IMG/VR virus record: IMGVR_UViG_3300037069_003546
Coordinates: 1 to 33,477 of that record
DNA from: a virus
Strand: one strand, 5' to 3'
Length of the DNA stretch: 33,477 nucleotides
Part shown: one piece after another, positions 15,688 through 21,572 of the stretch
How positions within the stretch are numbered: the stretch's first letter is position 1
Layout: each line of letters begins with the position of its first letter
Made by a program: the position numbers and the translations under genes
The notes under the pieces: model-generated
Told to the model about the DNA's origin: nothing
Seen by the model: only the letters and a program-made list of their open reading frames with translations
Databases searched by the model: none

Positions 15688-15781
15688 ACATCCTCCCTTT
15701 GATGCGATTCCATAAAGATAAGGTTTTAATATCAGGATACTTGCTTCTTATTTCTTGTTCCATTTCTTCAAAGTCTTTCAC
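15635..15781 (-). CDS. Small hypothetical protein, 48 aa, coupled to Ead-like gene
   Basis: GTG start overlaps the TGA of the Ead-like gene (GTGA). Reads MKDFEEMEQEIRSKYPDIKT then LSLWNRIKGRM and a basic tail. The first two-thirds look like a real charged helical protein; the last third lies over the Fis-like gene in another frame. It fills an otherwise empty 90-bp gap. Function unknown. Confidence 0.4.
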   Translation of the reverse strand: MKDFEEMEQEIRSKYPDIKTLSLWNRIKGRMCESSNFQFYKRRIRKAS

Positions 15782-16164
15782 TTGTCATCCTCTGGAAGGG
15801 CTTCGAGTTCTTTGGCTAATTCGTTTAAATTTTGTTTAAAGTACTCATTAATAACAAAAGTAGATGCAGCTCTCAATGCCTCACATGCCTTGTTTAATCG
15901 GGTAGCCAGTTCCGGTAACATTTGCCTGCCAGCTGCGATGAATTCGGCGTTTCCATTCATTGTGTAGCCCCATCCCCCAATTTTACAAATGTATGCGTCA
16001 GGGTAATCTTTAATCCAACCTGTTGAATCGTTGACTTCTTGAATAAGGCAATCATCATTCCACCTATTCTTTTCCCAAGGCCCAGGAGTTGCGCGTTCGG
16101 ATAGTTCAAGGCAAGTGTCTGCAAAGGATTTTTTATATTCTGACTGTTTTGAATCCAGCTGCAT
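15778..16164 (-). CDS. Ead/Ea22-like phage protein, 128 aa
   Basis: Contains ATPGPWEKNRWNDDCLIQEV and NAEFIAAGRQMLPELATRLN, matching the 'ATPGPW ... D/E-FIAAAR ... P-x-LLxxL' pattern of the Ead/Ea22 family found in early regions of lambdoid and many other phages, function uncertain. The ATG at 16164 is preceded by GGAGGT 10 nt upstream; those bases are also the codons of the GGGGH motif of the overlapping DHH gene. A longer frame starting at 16275 would lie wholly inside that gene and is rejected. Confidence 0.7.
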   Translation of the reverse strand: MQLDSKQSEYKKSFADTCLELSERATPGPWEKNRWNDDCLIQEVNDSTGWIKDYPDAYICKIGGWGYTMNGNAEFIAAGRQMLPELATRLNKACEALRAASTFVINEYFKQNLNELAKELEALPEDDK

Positions 16165-16921
16165 TTTTATGACCACCTCCACCAAATTTTTTTGCAATTG
16201 CACCGACATCAAATTCATCCTTTGAGCGAAGCGACCACATAATTTGTTTTTCGAATACAGTGTATGAAGCGGCAAATGAACAGTGAGGATATCGCTTCAA
16301 AAGCTCCTGGCCTATTTCTGACCAAGCAATTGTTGTGTTTACAACAGGAATTTCATGGCCGTCTAATTCAATAAAATAGGAACCATCGCAGATATTATCC
16401 ACAAGTATAGTGTATAACCTTTCACAGGTAATACCTTCATTTTTCAAAGTTTCAACATCTAGATTATCCCAAACCTTAAAATCCATCGGATAAGACACTA
16501 GGGCTTTATGAATCTGAGCCGTTCCCGGTAGTTTAAATTTCCACAGATCTCTGTCTGAAATATGTTCGATTAACATTGGAGCTAAAGAAGCATGAAAATA
16601 ATTCCAGGTGAGAAGAGCGCCAGATTTTTCCATGTCGAATATCACGGTTGCATTATGATGTCGCCAGTCGCTCAACATCTCTTTGGCCGTCTTGTGATGA
16701 TCAATAAGCACGAGAGGAATATGCTCTGCTATTCCTTCTAGAATTTGATAATGATATGAGAAATCTAAAATAAAAATCTGCTCAGCGTCCTTTAAGTCTG
16801 GTAGCGGTTCTCCATAAGAAACTGGAATATATTTTACTCCTTGATCACCTAATGCCTTCCATGCAGAAAAAGCCGCACCAAAACCATCATAACAATTCGC
16901 ATGATATAAAACGTATTTCAT
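16133..16921 (-). CDS. DHH/DHHA1 phosphodiesterase, 262 aa
   Basis: Metal-dependent phosphoesterase of the NrnA/GdpP/RecJ superfamily, predicted to hydrolyse short oligonucleotides or linear/cyclic dinucleotides. Motif I is YHANCYDGFGAA (residues 6-17; D12 kept, a variant of H-x-D-x-DG also seen in phage relatives), motif II DFS (53-55), motif III IDHHKTA (73-79), motif IV SDRD (122-125). The C-terminal DHHA1 substrate-binding motif is FGGGGHKNAAGF. No signal peptide. Possible roles are nanoRNA recycling or removal of host nucleotide second messengers; the sequence does not decide between them. Confidence 0.88.
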   Translation of the reverse strand: MKYVLYHANCYDGFGAAFSAWKALGDQGVKYIPVSYGEPLPDLKDAEQIFILDFSYHYQILEGIAEHIPLVLIDHHKTAKEMLSDWRHHNATVIFDMEKSGALLTWNYFHASLAPMLIEHISDRDLWKFKLPGTAQIHKALVSYPMDFKVWDNLDVETLKNEGITCERLYTILVDNICDGSYFIELDGHEIPVVNTTIAWSEIGQELLKRYPHCSFAASYTVFEKQIMWSLRSKDEFDVGAIAKKFGGGGHKNAAGFKTVRI

Positions 16922-16927
16922 CTCCCC

Positions 16928-17191
16928 TCACTCCTTACGCGCCCGGATGGCTTGGGCTATTTCACTACTACGCACATAATTTGTTGCTGATGTAAAATTT
17001 TCAGCAATCTTAGCGCAGGCTTGTCTCTCATAATTGATCGCTGCTAACCAAGCTTGATAGGCCATGGTAGAACCATCCATCAATCCAGTTTCTCCATAAT
17101 TTTCAAAATACGCATCGAACCATCTGTTAAAAGCTTCTTTTTCTGTAAGTCTAATAGGATTTTTTGGATCTGTAGTAAATTCTGGAGTCAT
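16928..17191 (-). CDS. Small hypothetical phage protein, 87 aa
   Basis: Contains FNRWFDAYFENYGETGLMDG and AYQAWLAAINYERQACAKIAE, a W-x-A ... YE-x-x-C-x-x-I-A pattern common in short early-region phage proteins of unknown role. GAGG lies 5 nt before the ATG. It is the gene immediately downstream of the tRNA-like gene and its T-run. Confidence 0.6.
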   Translation of the reverse strand: MTPEFTTDPKNPIRLTEKEAFNRWFDAYFENYGETGLMDGSTMAYQAWLAAINYERQACAKIAENFTSATNYVRSSEIAQAIRARKE

Positions 17192-17212
17192 TTAAACCTC
17201 ATTTAAAAAAGG

Positions 17213-17290
17213 CTGGGCCGGCGGGATTCGAACCGCGCAATATTATCTCCCGAAACAGGGGAGCACCTTTACCAGTTTGGCAACGGCCCA
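17213..17290 (-). tRNA. tRNA-like gene, anticodon GUU (Asn), degenerate
   Basis: On the minus strand a perfect 7-bp acceptor stem (TGGGCCG/CGGCCCA), discriminator G, perfect anticodon stem CTCCC/GGGAG with loop CTGTTTC (U33, anticodon GUU), and T-loop TTCGAAT. Departures from a normal tRNA: positions 37-38 are U,C instead of A,A; the T-stem needs one bulged C; the D-stem keeps about three pairs; the variable region is long; the 3' end reads CC then T rather than CCA. T6 follows directly. It may be a decayed or specialised tRNA. An exact boundary call needs a covariance model. Confidence 0.6.
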
Positions 17291-17300
17291 GTTTTAATCA

Positions 17301-17513
17301 GCGCGGGCCATAAGGGGTTCTTTATCTAGTATTGACCCTTCCGCCACATCCCTAGAACGTGACTCTGCACCCGCGCCTTATTATCTCGGATTGGCGTGCA
17401 GTGACGCCTCGTTTTATACTTCACTGACAGGCTCTTACGAACGGGCCAGCGAGCCCTGCCGCACCGTTAACGACACCCACTGTCGGGTTATGCCGGCAAA
17501 GTCTCCGAGATAA
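17301..17513 (-). ncRNA. Structured noncoding RNA region A, adjacent to the tRNA-like gene
   Basis: This 213-nt stretch has no ORF and folds as two closed domains. Domain 1 is closed by a 10-bp stem 17381-17390/17504-17513 and contains 17399-17404/17421-17426 (CAGTGA/TCACTG), 17443-17446/17453-17456, 17457-17461/17494-17498 and 17471-17475/17481-17485. Domain 2 is closed by 17301-17307/17370-17376 (GCGCGGG/CCCGCGC), tRNA-sized at 76 nt but without a T-arm. The strand is taken from the flanking genes and the tRNA-like sequence plus T6 at its 3' side. Function unknown. Confidence 0.5.
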
Positions 17514-17515
17514 AT

Positions 17516-17761
17516 TTATTTCCTTTCCTCTAACTTTTCATTTTCCGTCATAAAATCTCTAACCCATTTAGATCTCTGTGCGAAAAGCTCACAAATATTT
17601 CTGAGCTTTTTCTGAAGATTTTTGTTCTCCACTCTCAGTCGATCTATTTCAGCTTCCAGATGAATCAGGCCCAATGCTAGAAGCTGAGGATCCGTCGTAT
17701 AACCCCCGATTCCAGGCCAAGTATATCCTCTGATTTCTTTTTCTCTCTCAGGTGTCATCAT
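17516..17761 (-). CDS. Small coiled-coil hypothetical protein, 81 aa
   Basis: MMTPEREKEIRGYTWPGIGG, then a coiled coil (LIHLEAEIDRLRVENKNLQK). Proteins of this 'TPER..EIR ... EID.LR.EN' type are frequent in phage early regions with no assigned role. It starts 1 nt after the stop of the 32-aa membrane peptide and ends beside structured RNA region A. Confidence 0.6.
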   Translation of the reverse strand: MMTPEREKEIRGYTWPGIGGYTTDPQLLALGLIHLEAEIDRLRVENKNLQKKLRNICELFAQRSKWVRDFMTENEKLEERK

Positions 17762-17762
17762 A

Positions 17763-17861
17763 TTAACTCAGTAATTTTCCAACGATGTATAGAGCCATTA
17801 CAGCAAATAAAAGAGTGAGACCATTATTAACTACCTCCGGCCAGCTAATGGAGTGAAGCAT
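17763..17861 (-). CDS. 32-aa single-span membrane peptide
   Basis: Reads MLHSISWPEVVNNGLTLLFA then VMALYIVGKLLS, one membrane segment. It fits exactly between two genes: it overlaps the 98-aa gene by 17 nt and stops 1 nt before the 81-aa gene. AGGGA lies upstream. Tight packing is the main support; function unknown. Confidence 0.45.
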   Translation of the reverse strand: MLHSISWPEVVNNGLTLLFAVMALYIVGKLLS

Positions 17862-18141
17862 TTTTATTTCCCTGTTTCTTTCCTTCCTGGGCGCTCCTAA
17901 TGAGAGACTCCGCAGCTCCATAAAACATATTTATATGTCCCAAAATAGTATCCGTTATGGAGGGTTGATTTAGATCATTATCTATAAAGTCATCATTTAT
18001 TAATTTCAGGATGTCTAGATAATCTTTGAATAGCCTTTTCTTTTCCTCTTTATCTACTGATTTTATGAAGGATTTTTCAAGCTGAGCTATTTTAAAGAAC
18101 TTTTCAGTATATTCCTGTTCGAATTTCCTAAATTTAATCAT
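17845..18141 (-). CDS. Helical hypothetical protein, 98 aa
   Basis: Charged helical protein (YTEKFFKIAQLEKSFIKSVD, KEEKKRLFKDYLDILKLIND) with a C-terminal helix (HINMFYGAAESLIRSAQEGK). No recognised family. The start is ATGA-coupled to the 47-aa membrane protein upstream, with GAGAGGGG as SD. Confidence 0.6.
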   Translation of the reverse strand: MIKFRKFEQEYTEKFFKIAQLEKSFIKSVDKEEKKRLFKDYLDILKLINDDFIDNDLNQPSITDTILGHINMFYGAAESLIRSAQEGKKQGNKNASLH

Positions 18142-18281
18142 TTGCCCCTCTCATGTTGCTCTTTATATCTTTCAAACGCTTTATCCATCATGGAGTCAAT
18201 TGACTTCCTTGTTAACCAACTGTGACCCCACAAGATAAATGCGAATAGAACCAGAAAAGCAAGTAAGAGATAAATATTCAT
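18138..18281 (-). CDS. 47-aa membrane-anchored small protein
   Basis: MNIYLLLAFLVLFAFILWGH is a single N-terminal membrane helix, followed by a charged cytoplasmic or periplasmic tail (SIDSMMDKAFERYKEQHERG). Both ends use ATGA overlaps with neighbours (start with the 60-aa gene, stop with the 98-aa gene), and AGGAG lies upstream, so it is very probably real. Role unknown. Confidence 0.65.
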   Translation of the reverse strand: MNIYLLLAFLVLFAFILWGHSWLTRKSIDSMMDKAFERYKEQHERGK

Positions 18282-18460
18282 CTACGATTCTCCTCCTCTA
18301 AGAATAGTTGCTCGATAATCCAGCCTACAGCCCAGGTGCACAGCGCCACTATCATGAGCCAAGGTTTCCACAAGCCTATGGTTAAAAGAGCAATGACAGC
18401 GAGAGCCGAAATAAAGAGGATGGTTGTTTCGTAAAGGACTGCTTTTATGAATTCTCGCAT
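18278..18460 (-). CDS. 60-aa two-span membrane protein (holin candidate)
   Basis: Two hydrophobic segments, TTILFISALAVIALLTIGLW and WLMIVALCTWAVGWIIEQLF, separated by KP, with a charged C-terminus LEEENRR. Size and topology suit a class II holin, which the phage's signal-less transglycosylase would need, but the gene is 6 kb from that enzyme. It overlaps the flanking small genes. Confidence 0.6.
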   Translation of the reverse strand: MREFIKAVLYETTILFISALAVIALLTIGLWKPWLMIVALCTWAVGWIIEQLFLEEENRR

Positions 18461-18645
18461 GGCTCTTTTTTTTCGTGTTTCTCTAATTCTTTCTTAACCA
18501 ATTCTCTTAAATAATCCTTACCGAAGTAATTGAGAACTGTCTGAAATTCCGGAGTTTCCGTTTTCTTCTCATTGATCATGCGCACACAATATTTACCCAA
18601 TGATTCAGCCATTCCCCATGTTAGAGGAAATTTAGGTTTGATCAT
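18445..18645 (-). CDS. Small hypothetical protein, 66 aa
   Basis: Helical protein MIKPKFPLTWGMAESLGKYC with a lysine/glutamate-rich C-terminus. Its ATG overlaps the TGA of the HNH gene, and its 3' end overlaps the 60-aa membrane gene by 16 nt. No family recognised. Confidence 0.6.
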   Translation of the reverse strand: MIKPKFPLTWGMAESLGKYCVRMINEKKTETPEFQTVLNYFGKDYLRELVKKELEKHEKKEPCENS

Positions 18646-19178
18646 TTAGGACGCCAATCGGTTTCGTCCCAAGCCCCCTTACCGAGATTACAGGGTTTAC
18701 AAAGAACCTGTAGATTTTTAGAATCAAGCGCTAGCTGAGGATATTTAGAACGAGGCTTGATATGATCGACCTGTATTATTCCTGATGAAGTTCCACAAAT
18801 CATACATTTTCTTCCATATTTAAGAAATATCTCGTACCTAAGTTTAAGCCATCTTGGATTAGTGTAAAAAGATTTGTCGTAATTAGATTCTAGTTCCTCG
18901 GAGAGCTTATTAAAGCCAATAGCTTTGCTTTCCACTTCTGACGCATTCTTAGGAAGATATTTATAAAATACACATAATCTGCAAACCTGCCTGGTATGTT
19001 TTTGACCGTCTTTAAAGATCACATCCTGTAGATAAAGATTCCATGGACGACATTCCGGTTTGCAACGATTTTTTCTCTTAGGATATTTTATCTTACATAG
19101 ATTGGAACAATATTTCCCGGTGACTCCTTCGTTCCTAGGATAGGTCTTTGCACATCCTCTACATATGGAATTTTTCAA
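18642..19178 (-). CDS. HNH endonuclease with N-terminal zinc motifs, 178 aa
   Basis: C-terminal HNH domain: CMICGTSSGIIQVDHIKPRS ... LQVLCKPCNLGKG, with two CxxC pairs, the catalytic DH and the N-x-L-x-x-L-C-x-x-C-N block. N-terminal CxxC-rich segments (CRGCAKTYP, YCSNLCKIKYP, CRLCVFYKYLP) probably bind zinc and help DNA recognition. The TTG start has GGGGGAG 4 nt upstream. Phage HNH proteins act as homing enzymes or in packaging; lying far from terminase and beside noncoding region B, a free-standing homing role is plausible. Confidence 0.85.
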   Translation of the reverse strand: MKNSICRGCAKTYPRNEGVTGKYCSNLCKIKYPKRKNRCKPECRPWNLYLQDVIFKDGQKHTRQVCRLCVFYKYLPKNASEVESKAIGFNKLSEELESNYDKSFYTNPRWLKLRYEIFLKYGRKCMICGTSSGIIQVDHIKPRSKYPQLALDSKNLQVLCKPCNLGKGAWDETDWRPK

Positions 19179-19198
19179 TTTCTCCCCCTCTTATTGAA

Positions 19199-19552
19199 GG
19201 CCCCGAGGCTTGGCCCGTAGGGCCGGCCCCCGGATGGGGCCGCCGACGGGGCCGAACAACCAGGAAGGGCGTTAGTTCTTCTACGACTTACACAATCCCG
19301 TACCTAAAAAGGTACACCTCTCCCACTACCAGAAAGTAACATGGTCAATTATATGAGTATGGATTGTGGCCTTTCCACCTATCCGCCAAGTATCGGCTTC
19401 CTGTGCCCGCTGCCGGCTTCCACGGCATTTAGATCGGTACTCTGGGTCTGCCCTTGCAGCTGTCCCTCACATAATCAGAATGACCCCTAATGGACTTCAT
19501 ATCCATCAACCCGCAACCGGGCGCGCCTTGATTGTCAGAGCGAGCTAATACG
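19199..19552. ncRNA. GC-rich structured noncoding region B
   Basis: No convincing ORF on either strand, but dense complementary pairs: a three-stem junction (19199-19205/19247-19253 enclosing 19212-19216/19220-19224 and 19225-19230/19236-19241), 19291-19298/19361-19368 (CACAATCC/GGATTGTG) enclosing 19300-19304/19311-19315, 19411-19415/19423-19427, 19471-19477/19529-19535 enclosing 19490-19494/19502-19506 and 19510-19513/19518-19521, and a crossing pair 19444-19448/19482-19486 that would form a pseudoknot. A plus-strand terminator follows at 19673. An extended -10 box on the minus strand at 19617 leaves the direction unsettled. Could be a large phage RNA or a long HNH leader. Confidence 0.5.
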
Positions 19553-19616
19553 CAGGACCATTTTCCAACCACTTTTTTCGTTAATTTTCTCTTGATTTAT
19601 CTTCCGCAATTTGGGA

Positions 19617-19625
19617 ATTATGACA
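19617..19625 (-). promoter_or_regulatory. Extended -10 promoter element, leftward
   Basis: The minus strand reads TGTCATAAT: a TGn extension plus CATAAT, 5 of 6 to consensus. No good -35. Transcription from here would cross region B and enter the HNH operon. Confidence 0.35.
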
Positions 19626-19672
19626 CCAAGAGGCCATAAACAAAGATGTGGTAATCAAAGTTTATAAGTGCC

Positions 19673-19714
19673 GGGCCGGTTAAAATCAAGTTTTAATCGG
19701 CCCTTTTTATTTTA
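19673..19714 (+). terminator. Strong rho-independent terminator, rightward
   Basis: A 13-bp stem (19673-19685 with 19691-19703, one G-T wobble) and TCAAG loop, followed by TTTTTATTTTA. It overlaps the end of the convergent 88-aa gene. No plus-strand gene lies upstream, so it implies a plus-strand transcript through region B. Confidence 0.75.
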
Positions 19715-19959
19715 TACTTCTCCTTCCACCTCCTAGACACTTCCCTTAGCTTCTCCGGGTTATTTTCTCTGTACCGAGCCTGAATTATCTTGTATCGTTC
19801 TGGATTCTTTTTCCGCCACTCATTGGCCTTTATGCTGTTGTACTTACTGCGGCAAATCTTACAGGTGTAGTGATACCCAGCCGTCGAATGACTGTTCTTG
19901 TGAAAATCTTCTAAATCCTTGGTCTTTTTGCACTTGTTACAAGTTCTTTTATTTTGCAC
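19693..19959 (-). CDS. Zinc-motif protein related to HNH N-terminal regions, 88 aa
   Basis: CNKCKKTKDLEDFHKNSHST then YTCKICRSKYNS forms a two-CxxC zinc module, followed by a basic repeat (KKNPERYKIIQARYRENNPE). This resembles the N-terminal part of phage HNH/endonuclease VII-like genes, but no HNH catalytic motif follows, so it is either a stand-alone DNA-binding remnant or a truncated endonuclease. GTG start without a clear SD. Confidence 0.6.
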   Translation of the reverse strand: MQNKRTCNKCKKTKDLEDFHKNSHSTAGYHYTCKICRSKYNSIKANEWRKKNPERYKIIQARYRENNPEKLREVSRRWKEKYKIKRAD

Positions 19960-20032
19960 GGAATAAATATTAAAAACCTAGACGCTTGCCTGTCAAGCTT
20001 TCTAAAGCAACCGGCTTTACATCAGCTTATAA

Positions 20033-20060
20033 CCCGGCTATACCTCCCAGCCGGGAGGAA
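20033..20060 (+). promoter_or_regulatory. Two mutually exclusive hairpins controlling an SD
   Basis: Hairpin 1: CCCGGCT (20033-20039) with AGCCGGG (20049-20055), 7 bp. Hairpin 2: CCTCCC (20043-20048) with GGGAGG (20053-20058), 6 bp, loop AGCC, burying the SD GGAGGA of the GTG start at 20063. Both use 20053-20055, so only one can form. Hairpin 1 frees AGGAA, hairpin 2 masks it. Confidence 0.6.
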
Positions 20061-20062
20061 GT

Positions 20063-20323
20063 GTGAAGACAATCTTAATACTCATCAGTTTGGTAGTGAG
20101 TAGTTGGGCCTTTGCGGATCAATTCGAAGTCAAAGGGATATTCCAGTGCTGGAAGAACTTCGGACCAGTTCCGGAATATTACCAATGTCAAAGCGAAGGA
20201 ACATTCGAGGCCCATTGCTGTCAGGACGCATTCAATAAGCTAAAAGAAGGCGATAATTGTTGCCACCGGCTTTATTCCGATTGGTTTAAGGGCACCTCGT
20301 GCCAGCAAGGGGGGCATCCATGA
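20063..20323 (+). CDS. Secreted Cys-rich protein, paralogue 1, 86 aa
   Basis: Sec signal peptide MKTILILISLVVSSWAFA, probably cleaved before DQ. The mature part holds seven cysteines (FQCW, YQCQ, AHCCQ, NCCHRLYS, TSC), consistent with disulfides in the periplasm or outside the cell. Similar to the next gene: both mature chains start DQ and contain a (I/R)-x-Q-C ... AHCC ... C order. GTG start with a strong SD that can be masked by a hairpin. Stop overlaps the next start (ATGA). Function not recognised. Confidence 0.7.
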   Translation: MKTILILISLVVSSWAFADQFEVKGIFQCWKNFGPVPEYYQCQSEGTFEAHCCQDAFNKLKEGDNCCHRLYSDWFKGTSCQQGGHP

Positions 20324-20661
20324 AGCTAATGAAGATTCTAGCTATCTTATTCCTAGCTACTTCATGCCAAGCAGATCAGAGCGATTACTCAAATCCTGGC
20401 CCAGATCCACGAGGATCGTCTCCGGGGCTTCCCAAACTCTACCATGTCGTAGGACGCATCCAATGCCAGTCCGATCAAAACTGGGGCTATTACTGCTCCC
20501 CTGACCCAGAGTTGAGAGATGCCACTGACTGTAACAATGGCAATATGCGACTCGAACGAGAACAGGCCCATTGCTGCAAGGTGACGCTCGTCAATGGGAA
20601 GATTCAAACAAACGCATGGAAAATTGATTATAAGCCAAAATCCTGCTCCCCTTTGTGGTAG
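20320..20661 (+). CDS. Secreted Cys-rich protein, paralogue 2, 113 aa
   Basis: Starts MKLMKILAILFLATSCQADQ at the ATG that overlaps the previous TGA. The signal could be cleaved by signal peptidase I after CQA, or the LATSC could be a weak lipobox giving a lipoprotein (Ala at -3 is atypical). The mature chain has a Pro-rich start (NPGPDPRGSSPG) and six cysteines, with AHCC matching paralogue 1. Coupled to paralogue 1, so probably made in fixed ratio. Could act in superinfection exclusion, spanin-like lysis or envelope modification; none is shown. Confidence 0.65.
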   Translation: MKLMKILAILFLATSCQADQSDYSNPGPDPRGSSPGLPKLYHVVGRIQCQSDQNWGYYCSPDPELRDATDCNNGNMRLEREQAHCCKVTLVNGKIQTNAWKIDYKPKSCSPLW

Positions 20662-20690
20662 GGATTTTGAAGAGAGAAAAGAGATGAATT

Positions 20691-21290
20691 ATGTGGGAAG
20701 CGTTAGAAGCATTGTTCTATTGGCTGAAATCCAGGGGCAAGGCGCTTCCCACGCCTATTAGCCTTCTGTTAATTGGCATTGTGATGATTTTAACTTATGT
20801 GGTAAGCGTCTCTCACGTCCCAGTTACTGAGCCGATCGGTAAAGAAGTTAGTACCGGTTCAGAAACAAGAGGGATGCAACCATTAAAAACGGTTAGTCAA
20901 TATAACTCCTCCCCTGCTCTTGTTCCTCTTGAGCGGGGGAATTTAGCCGCAGTACAACGACTTCCATTGGGACAAGGGCCCTTGTCCCTGGGCCGCAAGG
21001 CCCTAGAAGCCCCCACCAAAATCCAATCCAAAGAACCGGAATCGTATTCCTTTTTCAGAAATTTCTTAGAAGATCAGTTTCAGGCAGAGGGAATCGACAG
21101 AGAATTGGCAAAAGAGTTGTTGGTCCGGATCAAAATGGACCATCCTTTATCCGGCGATGAATATGATCTCAGGATTCCCATCAGAAACGTGTTTAAAACG
21201 TCCTCAGACGAAGAGATAGACAAAATAAGGGATATGGTCTTAGAAGTCTCTAGGAACTCGTTTCAGGCCTATTCCGGACTAGAGGAATAG
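20691..21290 (+). CDS. Membrane-anchored protein with soluble C-terminal domain, 199 aa
   Basis: A 21-residue N-terminal part with positive charges, one membrane helix (ISLLLIGIVMILTYVVSVSH, about 22-42), a Ser/Pro-rich linker, and a helical C-terminal domain (about 125-199: FLEDQFQAEGIDRELAKELL, EIDKIRDMVLEVSRNSF). Charges suggest the C-terminus is outside. Third gene of the secreted-protein operon, so it may anchor or work with the Cys-rich pair. An i-spanin-like role is possible, but the domain is not a typical spanin coiled coil. Family not recognised. Confidence 0.6.
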   Translation: MWEALEALFYWLKSRGKALPTPISLLLIGIVMILTYVVSVSHVPVTEPIGKEVSTGSETRGMQPLKTVSQYNSSPALVPLERGNLAAVQRLPLGQGPLSLGRKALEAPTKIQSKEPESYSFFRNFLEDQFQAEGIDRELAKELLVRIKMDHPLSGDEYDLRIPIRNVFKTSSDEEIDKIRDMVLEVSRNSFQAYSGLEE

Positions 21291-21297
21291 GTTTACA

Positions 21298-21462
21298 TTA
21301 TTCCATGTCATTTTTGGTAAGTTCTGTGGGTAATACATCATCAAGCCAATGGTCAAACCAGTCCACGCAGATATAAACAGGGTAAAAGACCCAACAGCAA
21401 AAGGTAAGACTGCCTAAAATAAAGAATCCGACTCCATCTGCCACTTTTTTTTGTAAATTCAT
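21298..21462 (-). CDS. 54-aa membrane protein
   Basis: Begins MNLQKKVADGVGFFILGSLT and continues FCCWVFYPVYICVDWFDHWL, one or two membrane segments, with an acidic C-terminus (TELTKNDME). AAGGAG lies 10 nt before the ATG at 21462. Longer upstream in-frame starts run into the plus-strand terminator region and are not favoured. It converges on the 199-aa gene. Function unknown. Confidence 0.5.
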   Translation of the reverse strand: MNLQKKVADGVGFFILGSLTFCCWVFYPVYICVDWFDHWLDDVLPTELTKNDME

Positions 21463-21515
21463 TTGCGCCCATCTCCTTTTGATGCCAATTTTGACTGACC
21501 TTAATGCTGATATCG

Positions 21516-21557
21516 ATGCCGGCCACATGATTCACCTATAGGCCGGCATTTTTATTT
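21516..21557 (+). terminator. Rho-independent terminator of the secreted-protein operon
   Basis: ATGCCGGCC (21516-21524) pairs perfectly with GGCCGGCAT (21541-21549), 16-nt loop, then TTTTATTT. It lies 225 bp past the 199-aa gene, so the plus transcript would run antisense through the 54-aa membrane gene. Confidence 0.7.
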
Positions 21558-21558
21558 C

Positions 21559-21572
21559 TTATCCCGCCTTCT
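21559..21572. repeat. 14-bp direct repeat flanking the zinc-ribbon gene, copy 1
   Basis: TTATCCCGCCTTCT, identical to 21742-21755. The two copies bracket the 55-aa gene exactly; copy 2 encodes the KKAG-stop end of the HTH protein, so the small gene may have been inserted by a duplication. Confidence 0.55.

Noticed and set aside
19490-19506. Anticodon-like arm with loop CTTCATA (would read UCA, suppressor or Sec)
   Set aside because: No acceptor stem, D-arm or TTC T-loop fits around it; treated as an ordinary hairpin.
19148-19548. Two short plus-strand frames in region B
   Set aside because: No SD, odd composition, and they cross strong stem-loops; the region looks noncoding.
19199-19710. 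Group I or group II intron beside an HNH gene
   Set aside because: No P7/core motif or domain V recognised, and the flanking sequences do not join into one gene.
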